From: Rhodanobacteraceae bacterium
GTDB taxonomy: Bacteria; Pseudomonadota; Gammaproteobacteria; Xanthomonadales; SZUA-5
DNA: 64,000 nucleotides
Direction of reading: 5' to 3'
Assembly: GCA_024234055.1 (NCBI GenBank)
Contig: JACKOW010000015.1
Span: 49,367-113,366 of the forward strand
In this document: piece after piece, positions 37,723 through 46,444 of the stretch
How positions within the stretch are numbered: the first letter of the stretch is position 1
Layout of the letters: each line of letters begins with the position of its first letter
Position numbers and translations under genes: made by a program
Notes under the pieces: model-generated
Databases searched by the model: none
What the model saw: the letters and a program-made list of their open reading frames with translations, nothing else
What the model was told of the DNA's origin: nothing

Positions 37723-37976
37723 CCTAGCCCGCATTTCTCACACCTGTTGCGGAAGATCGCGCAGGGCTTTGCGACTAGCGCAAGGCGCGACGACGAGGAA
37801 TGGTGATTCCATTGCGAGGAGGAGCAACGCAGCGATAGTCGCAAAGAACCAGCGAGGTCCGCAAAGCGGGCAGATGCAGCCAAGCACTCTGTGACTGCTG
37901 CATGCCTCGGAATCGCCTTGTACCTCTAGCGAATTGGGGGCGCCTGCTCGCGCAGGTGTGAGAAATGCGGGCTAGG
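37723..37976. mobile_element. 254-bp MITE-like element with perfect 24-nt terminal inverted repeats
   Basis: CCTAGCCCGCATTTCTCACA (first 20 nt, 37723 on) is exactly inverted at 37953-37976 (...TGTGAGAAATGCGGGCTAGG); the repeat is 24 of 24. No transposase inside; the interior holds a CATTGCGAGGAGGAGCAA piece related to other repeats here. No target duplication seen. The ends resemble those of some IS families, perhaps IS1380-like, but I cannot assign it. Remaining gap bases 37695-37722 and 37977-38036 hold nothing. Confidence 0.75.
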
Positions 37977-38036
37977 TGACGGCATCGCCCGTCAAACTCA
38001 GACAACGCCCGCGGCGCGGCCTGACCAACCCTGGAT

Positions 38037-38606
38037 TCAAGGCGGCGCCGGCAAAGCCAGACTGGTGGCGATCCAGGCGCGGGCAAAGCGCCACTGGCGC
38101 CCCACGGTGGCGGTCGACGAGCCGCAGACCGAGGCAATCTCCTCGACCGACATGCCTCCGAACAAGCGCAGTTCCACCACCCGGGCCGTTTCGGGTTCAA
38201 CCCGGGCAAACTCGGTGAGTGCCTGGTCCAGCATCAGCCAATCCAGGTGATCGCCGCTCGACGGGTGTTGGCTGTCCAGCAAGTCATGCAAGGGTACTGC
38301 GGCCACACCACCGCCGCGCTTCTGCCGCGAACGCTCGCGCAGATAATCGACCAGTACCCGTCGGATCACCGTCGCGGCAATGGCCATGAAATGCTGGCGG
38401 TCCTGCCACTCGACCGAATGCACCGACATCAGCCGTTCGTAGGCCTCGTTGGCCAGTTCCGTCGCCTGCATGGTGGCGCCGCCGTTGCGCCGCAACTGCA
38501 CGCGGGCGATTTCCCGCAGAGCCGGGTAGACCGCTTCGATCAGTTCGGCTTCGGCTGCCTTGTCGCCGCCGCGCCAACGCATCAGCAGATCGGTGATCGG
38601 CTTCAT
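38037..38606 (-). CDS. ECF-type RNA polymerase sigma factor (TIGR02999/Sig-70_X6-like)
   Basis: 189 aa with sigma region 2 (LREIARVQLRRNG...ELANEAYERLM) and region 4 with the HTH FGGMSVEEIASVCGSSTATVGRQWRFARAWI. It resembles the ECF group found next to Ser/Thr kinases in xanthomonads and planctomycetes, where the kinase rather than an anti-sigma factor is thought to control it. ATG at 38606; an upstream in-frame start adds only 10 residues. Divergent from the kinase pair, with no anti-sigma gene. Confidence 0.9.
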   Translation of the reverse strand: MKPITDLLMRWRGGDKAAEAELIEAVYPALREIARVQLRRNGGATMQATELANEAYERLMSVHSVEWQDRQHFMAIAATVIRRVLVDYLRERSRQKRGGGVAAVPLHDLLDSQHPSSGDHLDWLMLDQALTEFARVEPETARVVELRLFGGMSVEEIASVCGSSTATVGRQWRFARAWIATSLALPAPP

Positions 38607-38697
38607 GGACTTGCACACGCCTGAATCACGAGTCACCGATTCTAGCGGACTCGGCGCAGTGGATACGGATTAGTGCCGGTACTCGCTCATTATGCAG

Positions 38698-38726
38698 TTA
38701 CATTTGTTTTGAAGGGTGTCTAGAAT
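38698..38726 (+). promoter_or_regulatory. Candidate promoter of the first kinase gene
   Basis: TTACAT (38698-38703), 17-nt spacer, TAGAAT (38721-38726), about 150 nt before the kinase ATG. The second kinase copy has no such sequence upstream. Confidence 0.45.
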
Positions 38727-38878
38727 ACCGCGCCCTCACAACTGCGAAGCCCTGATCGATAGCCCTTCGCTTTGTCGACTAGCTCATCAAGACCGGAACG
38801 GTCGCGGTTACCACCGCTGCTCATCGCCTGAGCAGTTCGCCCATCAACCACCCAAGCTACCGTGCCCATCTGACTCGA

Positions 38879-40717
38879 ATGCTGAAGCTGGATCCTGCCC
38901 TGTGGCGTCGTGCGCAAACGGTGTTTGACCGTATCGTCGATCTGCCTGCTGCCGAACGCGACGCCGCGTTGTTGCGCGACTGTGGTGAGGATGGTGATTT
39001 GCGCGCCATGGTTGCCGATTTGCTTCGGGCCGACGATCAGGGCGTGCCCGAACCACAGCCAGCCGCGGTCGCCCTGGGGAAGCTGGTCGAACCTGACATT
39101 CTTCCCGGCAGCCGCATCGGCAGTTTTGCCGTGGAAAGACTGATCGGCGCAGGCGGTATGGGTCGTGTCTACCTGGCCCATCGCAAGGACGGACGCGTCG
39201 AGCAAAGCGTGGCCATCAAGACCATCCGCGGCGCCTATGGTGGTCGCGATCTGTTGGAGCGTTTTGCCCGGGAACGCAGGATCCTTGCAAGGCTCAACCA
39301 TCCCAACATCGCCCGGTTCATCGACGCTGGCGAATGCCCGGATGGCTCGCCCTATGTCGCCATGGAATTTGTCCCTGGCACGCCGATACTCGACTACGCG
39401 CGAGCGCGCCGGCTGTCGCTGCGGCAACGACTGGAGCTGTTCGTCAAGATTGCATCGGCGGTGGATCACGCCCATCGGCAGTTGGTGGTGCATCGGGATC
39501 TCAAACCCGGCAACGTCATGGTGGACGCCCAGGGCGAGCCCAAGCTGCTGGATTTCGGCATCGCCAAGCCCTTGCAGCAGGATCTTGAGCTTGGCCACCT
39601 GGATGGCCAAACCGCGCCCGAGGCCCGTTACTTCTCGCTCAAACACGCGGCCCCCGAGCAGATCGATGGCGATGCCGACAGCGTCTCGGTGGACATCTAT
39701 GCGCTCGGTGGCCTGCTGTACGAACTGTTGACCGGCCATCTGCCGCTGGATCTGAGCGGCCTGAGTTTCAATGAGGCTCGGGCGCGCATCCAGACACAGA
39801 TGCCGGTGCCGCCAAGCTCGGTCCTCGGTGCCGATGTGCCCTATGCCCGACGCGAACTGCAGGGCGATCTCGACCGCATCGTCTTGCACGCGCTGCGCAA
39901 GGAGCCGCAACTGCGCTACGCCTCGGCCGGCGCGCTGATCGACGACATCCAGAGTCTGCTCGACCACCGCCCGATCAGCCTGCGCGCCTCGCATCGCTGG
40001 TACCTGCTGGCGCGCTTCCTCAGACGCCATCGGCTGGCCAGTGCCATGTTGCTGACACTAGCTACCGTCATCATCAGCGCCGCCGTGGTCTTCCGCTATC
40101 AACGTGATGAGGCAATACGCGAAAGCACCCGCGCGGAGATGGTCAGCAGCATGATGATTGACGCTTTCCGCGCGGCCGATCCGAGTCGCAATCGTGGCGA
40201 GAAGCTGACTGCCAGGGAAGTGATGCGTCAGGCAAGCTTGGCCCTGAGTCGTCGGGATGATCTGGATCCGGCGACGCGATCAAAGTTGCTGTTGACCTTG
40301 TCGCAGGTGCACGCCTCTCTGGGTTCCAATCAGGAAGCATTGGAATTGGCTCAGCAGGCGCTTGCGGCGGCATCTGATCCCGAGCAGCGGCTTGAGGCGG
40401 AACTGAGTGTTGCCGACGCGAAATTCAATCTGGGCGAGGCCCTTACGGCCAAGGACCACGTGGCCGAGTTGCTAGAAAGACCAGAAGCCAGTGGGGCGCG
40501 CTGGCAGCTACGCTTGCGGCAGTTTTCATTGAAGGTTGAAAGCCGGCTGAATCTGGTGAACACATCGCCGATTTCAAAATCGATCTATGAAGACGCGCTA
40601 GCAATGCTTGGCCCGGACGATCCAATCACTACCAGTGCCGCCCTAGCCTACGGCACCAATCTCATCAATAACAAAGAAAAATTGCAGGAAGGAGCGGTTT
40701 TGTCCGGGATTTGGTGA
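38879..40717 (+). CDS. Transmembrane Ser/Thr protein kinase, copy 1 (C-terminus lost by frameshift)
   Basis: 612 aa. N-terminal ~80 residues (ALWRRAQTVFDRIVDLPAAE) are typical of this kinase group. Kinase domain: G-loop GAGGMGRV (90-97), K114 in VAIK, HRDLKPGN (205-212) and DFGIAK (225-230), so probably active. Membrane helix at about 387-407; then a helical periplasmic sensor with TPR-like repeats. A one-base deletion at 40702-40703 (TTTTGTCC for TTTTGGTCC) ends it early with LSGIW. 38820-40140 is nearly identical to copy 2. Divergent from the ECF factor, its likely partner. Confidence 0.85.
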   Translation: MLKLDPALWRRAQTVFDRIVDLPAAERDAALLRDCGEDGDLRAMVADLLRADDQGVPEPQPAAVALGKLVEPDILPGSRIGSFAVERLIGAGGMGRVYLAHRKDGRVEQSVAIKTIRGAYGGRDLLERFARERRILARLNHPNIARFIDAGECPDGSPYVAMEFVPGTPILDYARARRLSLRQRLELFVKIASAVDHAHRQLVVHRDLKPGNVMVDAQGEPKLLDFGIAKPLQQDLELGHLDGQTAPEARYFSLKHAAPEQIDGDADSVSVDIYALGGLLYELLTGHLPLDLSGLSFNEARARIQTQMPVPPSSVLGADVPYARRELQGDLDRIVLHALRKEPQLRYASAGALIDDIQSLLDHRPISLRASHRWYLLARFLRRHRLASAMLLTLATVIISAAVVFRYQRDEAIRESTRAEMVSSMMIDAFRAADPSRNRGEKLTAREVMRQASLALSRRDDLDPATRSKLLLTLSQVHASLGSNQEALELAQQALAAASDPEQRLEAELSVADAKFNLGEALTAKDHVAELLERPEASGARWQLRLRQFSLKVESRLNLVNTSPISKSIYEDALAMLGPDDPITTSAALAYGTNLINNKEKLQEGAVLSGIW

Positions 40718-41430
40718 GGCGTGACCATTCGGAGGCACTAAGTCCTGACCGATATAACATAATTCGACTGGCACTTATTACAGAAAGGGATTTAGGTAAT
40801 ACAGACCAGGCGCTCGCTTATTCTTATCAATTAATCAGTATGGCTGAGAGGCTCTACGGTTCGAAGCATACAACCTATCTGACGGCCGAAAGCGCATTGG
40901 CATCCACGCTTCTGAAGTCTGGTCAAATCGCAGAGGCGCGGTCTGTCTTCTTGAGCGCGGTGGAAAGAGCCAATCGCGTCGTTGGTCCCGACAGCAGCCT
41001 TCTGGCTGCTCTTTTGCCCACAATGCATGTAACGCTGCCATCCAAGAGCCCTACGACGTTCCTCAAGCACTCGCAATGTCCGAACTGGCGGTTAACGTTG
41101 CCAAACGTGCACTTCCACCGGAAAGTCGCCAAGTGGGTTTCTTCTGGCTGGGCAGGTCCTCCTCACTCTTGCTCGACCATCAGTACGAAGAAGCCTCTCT
41201 GGCGGCCGCTATGGAGGCCAACAAGGTTTTCCTTCGAACGGCCGATGTGTCTGAGGCCTTCATTGCTGAGGCACAACTTCTTGCTGCGGTGGCCGAGGGC
41301 GCGCTTGGGCCGCAAAGAGGAAGTCGAACGACGAATAGCGGCTCTAGGTGCGGATCGCGCCCGAGTCGGATCGCAGGAACTTGCTCAAAAGCTTGCAAAT
41401 GCCGAACCGCTGATAGGAGAAATGAAGTGA
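40718..41430 (+). pseudogene. Frameshifted sensor remainder of kinase copy 1
   Basis: The lost C-terminus of copy 1 can be followed in three frames, each matching copy 2's intact sensor: DLVRRDHSEALSP..., then SELAVNVAKRALPPESRQVGFFWLGRSS, then LGRKEEVERRIAALGADRARV...LANAEPLIGEMK. Frameshifts are near 40703, 41018 and 41302, each one base. Sequence is clearly more diverged from copy 2 than the kinase half is. Decaying gene, or sequencing error (less likely for three). Confidence 0.75.
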
Positions 41431-41474
41431 ACCTACATCTTGTTGCCGGCGCTCGTACAGCACCCAAATCCTGA
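41427..41474 (+). pseudogene. 16-codon relic of the secreted-protein gene
   Basis: GTG overlapping the kinase stop as at 44096, encoding MNLHLVAGARTAPKS; its start matches MKLHLVVG of the protein at 44096. It breaks off where the second kinase unit's leader begins (CCTGATCGATAGG...), which also occurs before copy 1 at about 38750. It marks the duplication junction. Confidence 0.7.
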
Positions 41475-41554
41475 TCGATAGGCCCCTCGCTTTTGCTCAT
41501 CGATTGAGCAGTTCGCCCATCAACCACCCAAGCTACCGTGCCCATCTGACTCGA

Positions 41555-42751
41555 ATGCTGAAGCTGGATCCTGCCCTGTGGCGTCGCGCGCAAACGGTGT
41601 TTGACCGTATCGTCGATCTGCCAGCTGCCGAACGCGACGCCGCGTTGTTGCGCGACTGTGGTGAGGATGGTGATTTGCGCGCCATGGTTGCCGATTTGCT
41701 TCGGGCCGACGATCAGGGCGTGCCCGAACCACAGCCAGCCGCGGTCGCCCTGGGGAAGCTGGTCGAACCTGACATTCTTCCCGGCAGCCGCATCGGCAGT
41801 TTTGCCGTGGAAAGACTGATCGGCGCAGGCGGCATGGGTCGTGTGTATCTGGCCCATCGCAAGGACGGACGCGTCGAGCAAAGCGTGGCCATCAAGACCA
41901 TCCGCGGCGCCTATGGTGGTCGCGATCTGTTGGAGCGTTTTGCCCGGGAACGCAGGATCCTTGCAAGGCTCAACCATCCCAACATTGCCCGGTTCATCGA
42001 CGCTGGCGAATGCCCGGATGGCTCGCCCTATGTCGCCATGGAATTTGTCCCTGGCACGCCGATACTCGACTACGCGCGAGCGCGCCGGCTGTCGCTGCGG
42101 CAACGACTGGAGCTGTTCGTCAAGATTGCATCGGCGGTGGATCACGCCCATCGGCAGTTGGTGGTGCATCGGGATCTCAAATCCGGCAACGTCATGGTGG
42201 ACGCCCAGGGCGAGCCCAAGCTGCTGGACTTTGGCATCGCCAAGCCCTTGCAGCAGGATCTTGAGCTTGGCCACCTGGATGGTCAAACCGCGCCCGAGGC
42301 CCGTTACTTCTCCCTCAAACACGCGGCCCCCGAGCAGATCGATGGCGATGCCGACAGCGTCTCGGTGGACATCTATGCGCTCGGTGGCCTGCTGTACGAA
42401 CTGTTGACCGGCCATTTGCCGCTGGATCTGAGCGGCCTGAGTTTCAATGAGGCTCGGGCGCGCATCCAGACACAGATGCCGGTGCCGCCAAGCTCGGTTC
42501 TTGGTGCCGATGTGCCCTATGCCCGACGCGAACTGCAGGGCGATCTCGACCGCATCGTCTTGCACGCGCTGCGCAAGGAGCCGCAACTGCGCTACGCCTC
42601 GGCCGGCGCGCTGATCGACGACATCCAGAGTCTGCTCGACCACCGCCCGATCAGCCTGCGCGCCTCGCATCGCTGGTACCTTGGCGCGCTTCCTCAGACG
42701 CCATCGGCTGGCCAGTGCCATGTTGCTGACACTAGCTACCGTCATCATTAG
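41555..42751 (+). CDS. Ser/Thr protein kinase domain, copy 2 (separated from its membrane part)
   Basis: 398 aa. Same as copy 1 through the kinase domain, with the notable change P210 to S in HRDLKSGN; K114, D207 and DFGIAK are kept. At 42679 the copy-1 sequence ACCTGCTGGCG reads ACCTTGGCG, a 2-nt loss that shifts the frame just before the membrane helix, so this product is soluble and ends in an unrelated tail (PQTPSAGQCHVADTSYRHH). ATG at 41555 corresponds to copy 1's; a TTG at 41504 is possible. Confidence 0.8.
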   Translation: MLKLDPALWRRAQTVFDRIVDLPAAERDAALLRDCGEDGDLRAMVADLLRADDQGVPEPQPAAVALGKLVEPDILPGSRIGSFAVERLIGAGGMGRVYLAHRKDGRVEQSVAIKTIRGAYGGRDLLERFARERRILARLNHPNIARFIDAGECPDGSPYVAMEFVPGTPILDYARARRLSLRQRLELFVKIASAVDHAHRQLVVHRDLKSGNVMVDAQGEPKLLDFGIAKPLQQDLELGHLDGQTAPEARYFSLKHAAPEQIDGDADSVSVDIYALGGLLYELLTGHLPLDLSGLSFNEARARIQTQMPVPPSSVLGADVPYARRELQGDLDRIVLHALRKEPQLRYASAGALIDDIQSLLDHRPISLRASHRWYLGALPQTPSAGQCHVADTSYRHH

Positions 42752-44099
42752 CGCCGCCGTGGTCTTCCGCTATCAACGTGATGAGGCCATCCGCGAAAGC
42801 ACCCGCGCGGAGATGGTCAGCAGCATGATGATCGACGCCTTCCGCGCGGCCGATCCGAGCCGCAACCGGGGAGAGAAGCTGAGCGCCATGGACGTGATGC
42901 GCCAGGCGCGTCTGGCGCTGAGCCGCCGGGAGGATCTGGATCCGGCGACACGCACCAAGCTGCTGCTGGCCTTGTCGGGTGTCTACGGTACCTTGGGTGC
43001 CTATCAGGATGAGCTGGAATTGGCGAAACAGGCGGCAGAGACAGCCGCCGATCCGGTACAAAAGCTGGAGGCAGATTTTAGCGTCGCCTTCGCCGAATCC
43101 GACATGGGCAGGGCTCAGGCTGTCCGGGGCAAACTCGCGGAGATGCTGACTCGCCCGGAAGCCAGCAGTCCGCGCTGGCAGCTGAAGATTCGGAAGTTCG
43201 CGCTCGACGTCGAGAGGCAGCTGAATCTGGTTGACACCCGACCGATCGCCGAGGCGGTCTATCGCGATTCATTGGCTGCGCTGGGACCGGACGATGCCAT
43301 TACCAGAGCCGCAGCACAGGCCCATGCCAGCAACTTGATCATGTATGACAACACCCGGGCACAGGGCGCGATCCTGGTCCGCGACCTGCTCGATCGGGAT
43401 CGGTCCGAGGCGATCAGCGAGTCGCGACTCGCCTTGATCAACTTGGCTCGAAAGTCCGAATACCTATTGGGTAATTATGACGCGGCGATTGCATACGGGC
43501 GCCAAGGTCTTGTCCTCGCAGAGCAGCTCTATGGCACCGAACACCAACGGTACCTGGTTACCAAGACCGGGCTTGCCATGTGCCTGCACGACGCTGGTCA
43601 AAGTGCAGAGGCGCGAGTGATGTACGAAGAGCTTGTCGTCGCCGTCGAGCGCGTTGAAGGCAAGAGCAGCCCCCTACTGGCGACGGTTTCCCACAACGCG
43701 GCGCTAGGGGTGATGGAGGAGCCCGTCGATGTGCCCAAGGCGCTAGCGCTTACCGAAAAGGTGATCGAGGTGGCTGGGAGGATCTTGCCTGCCGAGAGCC
43801 GGCAGATGGGGTTCTTCTGGCTGGGACGGTCCAGTGCCTTGCTACTGGGGCAGCAGCCTGAGGAAGCACTGTCGGCAGCCCTCAAGGCCGACGCGGTGTT
43901 TGCCCTTTCGGCTGATGAATCCCACTCCATGATCGCCGAGGGCGAACTTCTCGCAGCAGTGGCAGAAGCCCGCTTGGGCCATGTCTCCGCGGTGCGACAA
44001 CGCATGCAAGCCCTGGGCGCTCGCCGCGCCCTGGTTGATGCGAAGGAAGTGGCCCAAAGACTTGCAAACACCGAACCATTGATAGGAGAAATGAAGTGA
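42681..44099 (+). CDS. Membrane helix plus TPR-like sensor of kinase copy 2
   Basis: Up to 472 aa; in-frame starts are TTG 42681 and ATG 42720. Membrane helix MLLTLATVIISAAVVF, then a long helical periplasmic region with repeats (LALSGVYGTLGAYQDELELAKQA; YLLGNYDAAIAYGRQGLVLAEQLYG) typical of tetratricopeptide sensors. It is the intact counterpart of the broken copy-1 sensor. Whether it is translated apart from the kinase is unknown. Stop TGA overlaps the next gene's GTG. Confidence 0.7.
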   Translation: MARFLRRHRLASAMLLTLATVIISAAVVFRYQRDEAIRESTRAEMVSSMMIDAFRAADPSRNRGEKLSAMDVMRQARLALSRREDLDPATRTKLLLALSGVYGTLGAYQDELELAKQAAETAADPVQKLEADFSVAFAESDMGRAQAVRGKLAEMLTRPEASSPRWQLKIRKFALDVERQLNLVDTRPIAEAVYRDSLAALGPDDAITRAAAQAHASNLIMYDNTRAQGAILVRDLLDRDRSEAISESRLALINLARKSEYLLGNYDAAIAYGRQGLVLAEQLYGTEHQRYLVTKTGLAMCLHDAGQSAEARVMYEELVVAVERVEGKSSPLLATVSHNAALGVMEEPVDVPKALALTEKVIEVAGRILPAESRQMGFFWLGRSSALLLGQQPEEALSAALKADAVFALSADESHSMIAEGELLAAVAEARLGHVSAVRQRMQALGARRALVDAKEVAQRLANTEPLIGEMK

Positions 44100-44854
44100 A
44101 ATTGCACCTCGTTGTTGGCGTTCTTGCGCTTGCGGGAATCCACGGCGCCGGATGGGCAGGTTCCTGTGGCCCGGACAGCGTCTATCCAGAGGCACCCGGC
44201 TCCCTCACGTTCACCGCCTGGGGATTTGCCCTGCCTCCAAACGTTGCCGCTCCCGGTGGATTCAATTCGGGTGGGGGACGCGATGGCGGTTGTTTAGGCT
44301 CACTCGGCAACGAGCCCCGACCGAACAACTCCGGGGCATCCTGGCTCGAATGGAATCTGGCCTATCCAGCAGGCTCTGAAACGCGCGGCGTCCGGATCCT
44401 CCGGTCGGAGCCGATCGGAAGTCCGCCGCCATCGCCACAGAGGCCTGAGTCGGACGGGGTGACCTTCTGGAGGGTCGATCTTGCCGATCTACCCGAAAAT
44501 TCAGCTTCTGCTTACCTGAGTGTGGCATTGCTGCCCTTCTCGAACCAGATTCGTGTCGCAAGATGGGTCGATGGGACCAAGACAACCAGTTTGTTGAACT
44601 ACACCTACATTTCTCCAGGCGTGCCATGCGCGGAGCTGAGAATGGTCGGCGAGATGCGCAACGGTAATGCCGAATGGACCGTAGAGCTGACATGCCCGCC
44701 GACCAGTTTGCCCAATCCACCGAGCCCGCAGCGAGTCAAGTTCACCTTTGGGAACCTACAGCATCACACGATCAGGTTCGGAACGCTGAACCTCCGGGCG
44801 CCTAACGGCGAGTACGATTTCGAAGTCTTCGATCCCGCGGCGACTCAGAATTGA
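44096..44854 (+). CDS. Secreted protein of unknown function, linked to the kinase
   Basis: 252 aa with a signal peptide (MKLHLVVGVLALAGIHGAGWAG; likely cut after WAG). Mature part begins SCGPDSVYP; six or so Cys and many Pro/Gly; no domain I recognise. GTG overlaps the sensor stop (GTGA) with AGGAG 8-12 nt upstream, so it is coupled to the kinase operon, and a relic of a second copy exists at 41427. It may be an extracytoplasmic partner or target of the kinase pathway; this is inference from linkage. Confidence 0.6.
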   Translation: MKLHLVVGVLALAGIHGAGWAGSCGPDSVYPEAPGSLTFTAWGFALPPNVAAPGGFNSGGGRDGGCLGSLGNEPRPNNSGASWLEWNLAYPAGSETRGVRILRSEPIGSPPPSPQRPESDGVTFWRVDLADLPENSASAYLSVALLPFSNQIRVARWVDGTKTTSLLNYTYISPGVPCAELRMVGEMRNGNAEWTVELTCPPTSLPNPPSPQRVKFTFGNLQHHTIRFGTLNLRAPNGEYDFEVFDPAATQN

Positions 44855-44897
44855 GGAAAGCACCCTCGGTGAGCCGGGGACTTCGAGCAGCAGGTAG

Positions 44898-44932
44898 CCC
44901 GGGTAAGCCGAAGGCGCACCCGGGGCTTTTCC
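44898..44932. terminator. Hairpin between convergent secreted-protein gene and korB
   Basis: CCCGGGT (44898-44904) with ACCCGGG (44918-44924), followed by GCTTTTCC. Similar GTAGCCCGGGTAAG sequences are widespread repeats. Confidence 0.55.
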
Positions 44933-45987
44933 TAGCGCAGGCGCTCGTTGAGCTTGGCCAGGGCTTCGCTGCCTGGACACAGCTCGGCGGTGCCCAGGCG
45001 GTTGAGCGGGGTGCTCACCGTCTGCAGGTGTTGGTGGAAATCTCGGGCCTCGGGGTCGACGTAGAGCAAGCCAGTCACGACTTCGCCCTCGGCCTGGTGG
45101 CGAGCAATGAAGTTCATCGCGCCGATGCGGTCGCGTGGATCGTAGTCGGGGGCGGTCTTGCGCAGGCGCAGGATGCTGCCGTCGTGCTGGGCCACTTCCA
45201 GCAACTCGCCTTCATTCTGCTCGATCTCGATCGGGGCGCGGCCTTCGATGACATCGAGGCGATTCACCGAGTCATTGTGCTCGCGCACATAGTCGTAGCT
45301 CTTGGTGCTGCCGGCGTGGTTGTTGAAGGCCACGCAGGGGCTGATGACATCGATGAAAGCCGCGCCGCGATGACGGATGGCCGCCTTGATCAGCGGCACC
45401 AGCTGGGCCTTGTCCCCGGAGAAGCTGCGGCCCACGAAGCTGGCGCCCAGGCCAATGGCCAGGCTGACCAGATCGATCGGGCTGTCGGTGTTGACCACGC
45501 CCTTCTTGCTCTGGCTGCCCTGATCGGCAGTCGCGGAGAACTGGCCCTTGGTCAATCCGTAGACGCCGTTGTTCTCGACGATGTAGACCATGTCGATGCC
45601 TCGGCGCATGGCGTGCACGAACTGGCCGATGCCGATCGAGGCTGAATCGCCATCGCCGGATACACCGAGGTACAGCAATTCGCGATTGGCGAGGTAGGCC
45701 CCGGTCAGCGCCGAGGGCATGCGCCCGTGCACGGTGTTGAAGCCGTGCGACTGGCCCAGGAAATAATCGGGTGTCTTCGAACTGCAGCCGATGCCGGAGA
45801 GCTTGGCCACGCGGTGCGGCTCGATGTCCAGTTCCCAGCAGGCCTGGATGATCGAGGCCGAAATCGAGTCATGTCCGCAACCGGCGCAGAGCGTCGAAAT
45901 CCGCCCCTCGTAATCGCGACGGGTGAAGCCGACCTTGTTCTGCTTCAGGCTGGGGTGGTGCAGGCTGGGCTTGGCGATGTAGGTCAT
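44932..45987 (-). CDS. korB: 2-oxoacid:ferredoxin oxidoreductase beta subunit (KorB)
   Basis: 351 aa. With KorA it converts 2-oxoglutarate and CoA to succinyl-CoA and CO2, reducing a low-potential acceptor. TPP-binding motif GDGDSASIGIGQFVHAMRRG followed by ENNGVYGLTKGQ; cluster cysteines in CAGCGH and GCSSK. ATG at 45987 starts MTYIAKPSLHHPSLKQNKVG, typical of the proteobacterial family. Separated from korA by a 457-bp repeat-filled gap, so transcription from a joint promoter would have to pass through it. Confidence 0.92.
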   Translation of the reverse strand: MTYIAKPSLHHPSLKQNKVGFTRRDYEGRISTLCAGCGHDSISASIIQACWELDIEPHRVAKLSGIGCSSKTPDYFLGQSHGFNTVHGRMPSALTGAYLANRELLYLGVSGDGDSASIGIGQFVHAMRRGIDMVYIVENNGVYGLTKGQFSATADQGSQSKKGVVNTDSPIDLVSLAIGLGASFVGRSFSGDKAQLVPLIKAAIRHRGAAFIDVISPCVAFNNHAGSTKSYDYVREHNDSVNRLDVIEGRAPIEIEQNEGELLEVAQHDGSILRLRKTAPDYDPRDRIGAMNFIARHQAEGEVVTGLLYVDPEARDFHQHLQTVSTPLNRLGTAELCPGSEALAKLNERLR

Positions 45988-46444
45988 GGCGAGAGGCAGA
46001 GAAGGGGCAGGGGAAACGGGGCAGGGGGCACGGGAACAGCGGGTGTGAGGGCGGGTGTTTGAGCGAGTTGGTTGTTGAAGGCGACTGCGGACCGTGGTAG
46101 CTGCATTGATCTGCGGCGATGGCCCTCGGACGATGTTGCAAGTTCCTGATGTGTCATTGCGAGGAGCGCAGCGACGCGGCAATCCAGCGATTTGTGACTG
46201 TGGTACTGGATTGCTTCGCTGCGCTTTCCATGAACCCATATCGCAAATTGTTGATTTCTTCGTCGCTGCGCGCCTTGCAGCGCGACTGCTGCAAATGACG
46301 CCGGTTCTGGTCGCGTGGTAGGTCCAGACTTGTCTGGACGCTCAGGCCGATAACGTGGAAAAGCGTCCAGACAGGTCTCGGACCCATGCTAACAGCCCGT
46401 GCCCCGTGCCCCCCTCCCGTGCCCCGCGCCCCGTGCCCGTGAAC
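45988..46444. repeat. korB-korA gap: inverted heptamer arms around two palindromic repeats
   Basis: Left arm 45998-46036 (GGGGCAG GGGAAAC GGGGCAG GGGGCAC) and right arm 46393-46440 (CCCGTGC CCCGTGC CCCCCTC CCGTGCC...) face each other. Between them: a CATTGCGAGGAGCGCAGCG repeat (46153-46187) with its partner CTGGATTGCTTCGCTGCGC (46206 on), and a GTCCAGAC palindrome pair (46321-46341 and 46363-46385). No gene. Confidence 0.8.
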
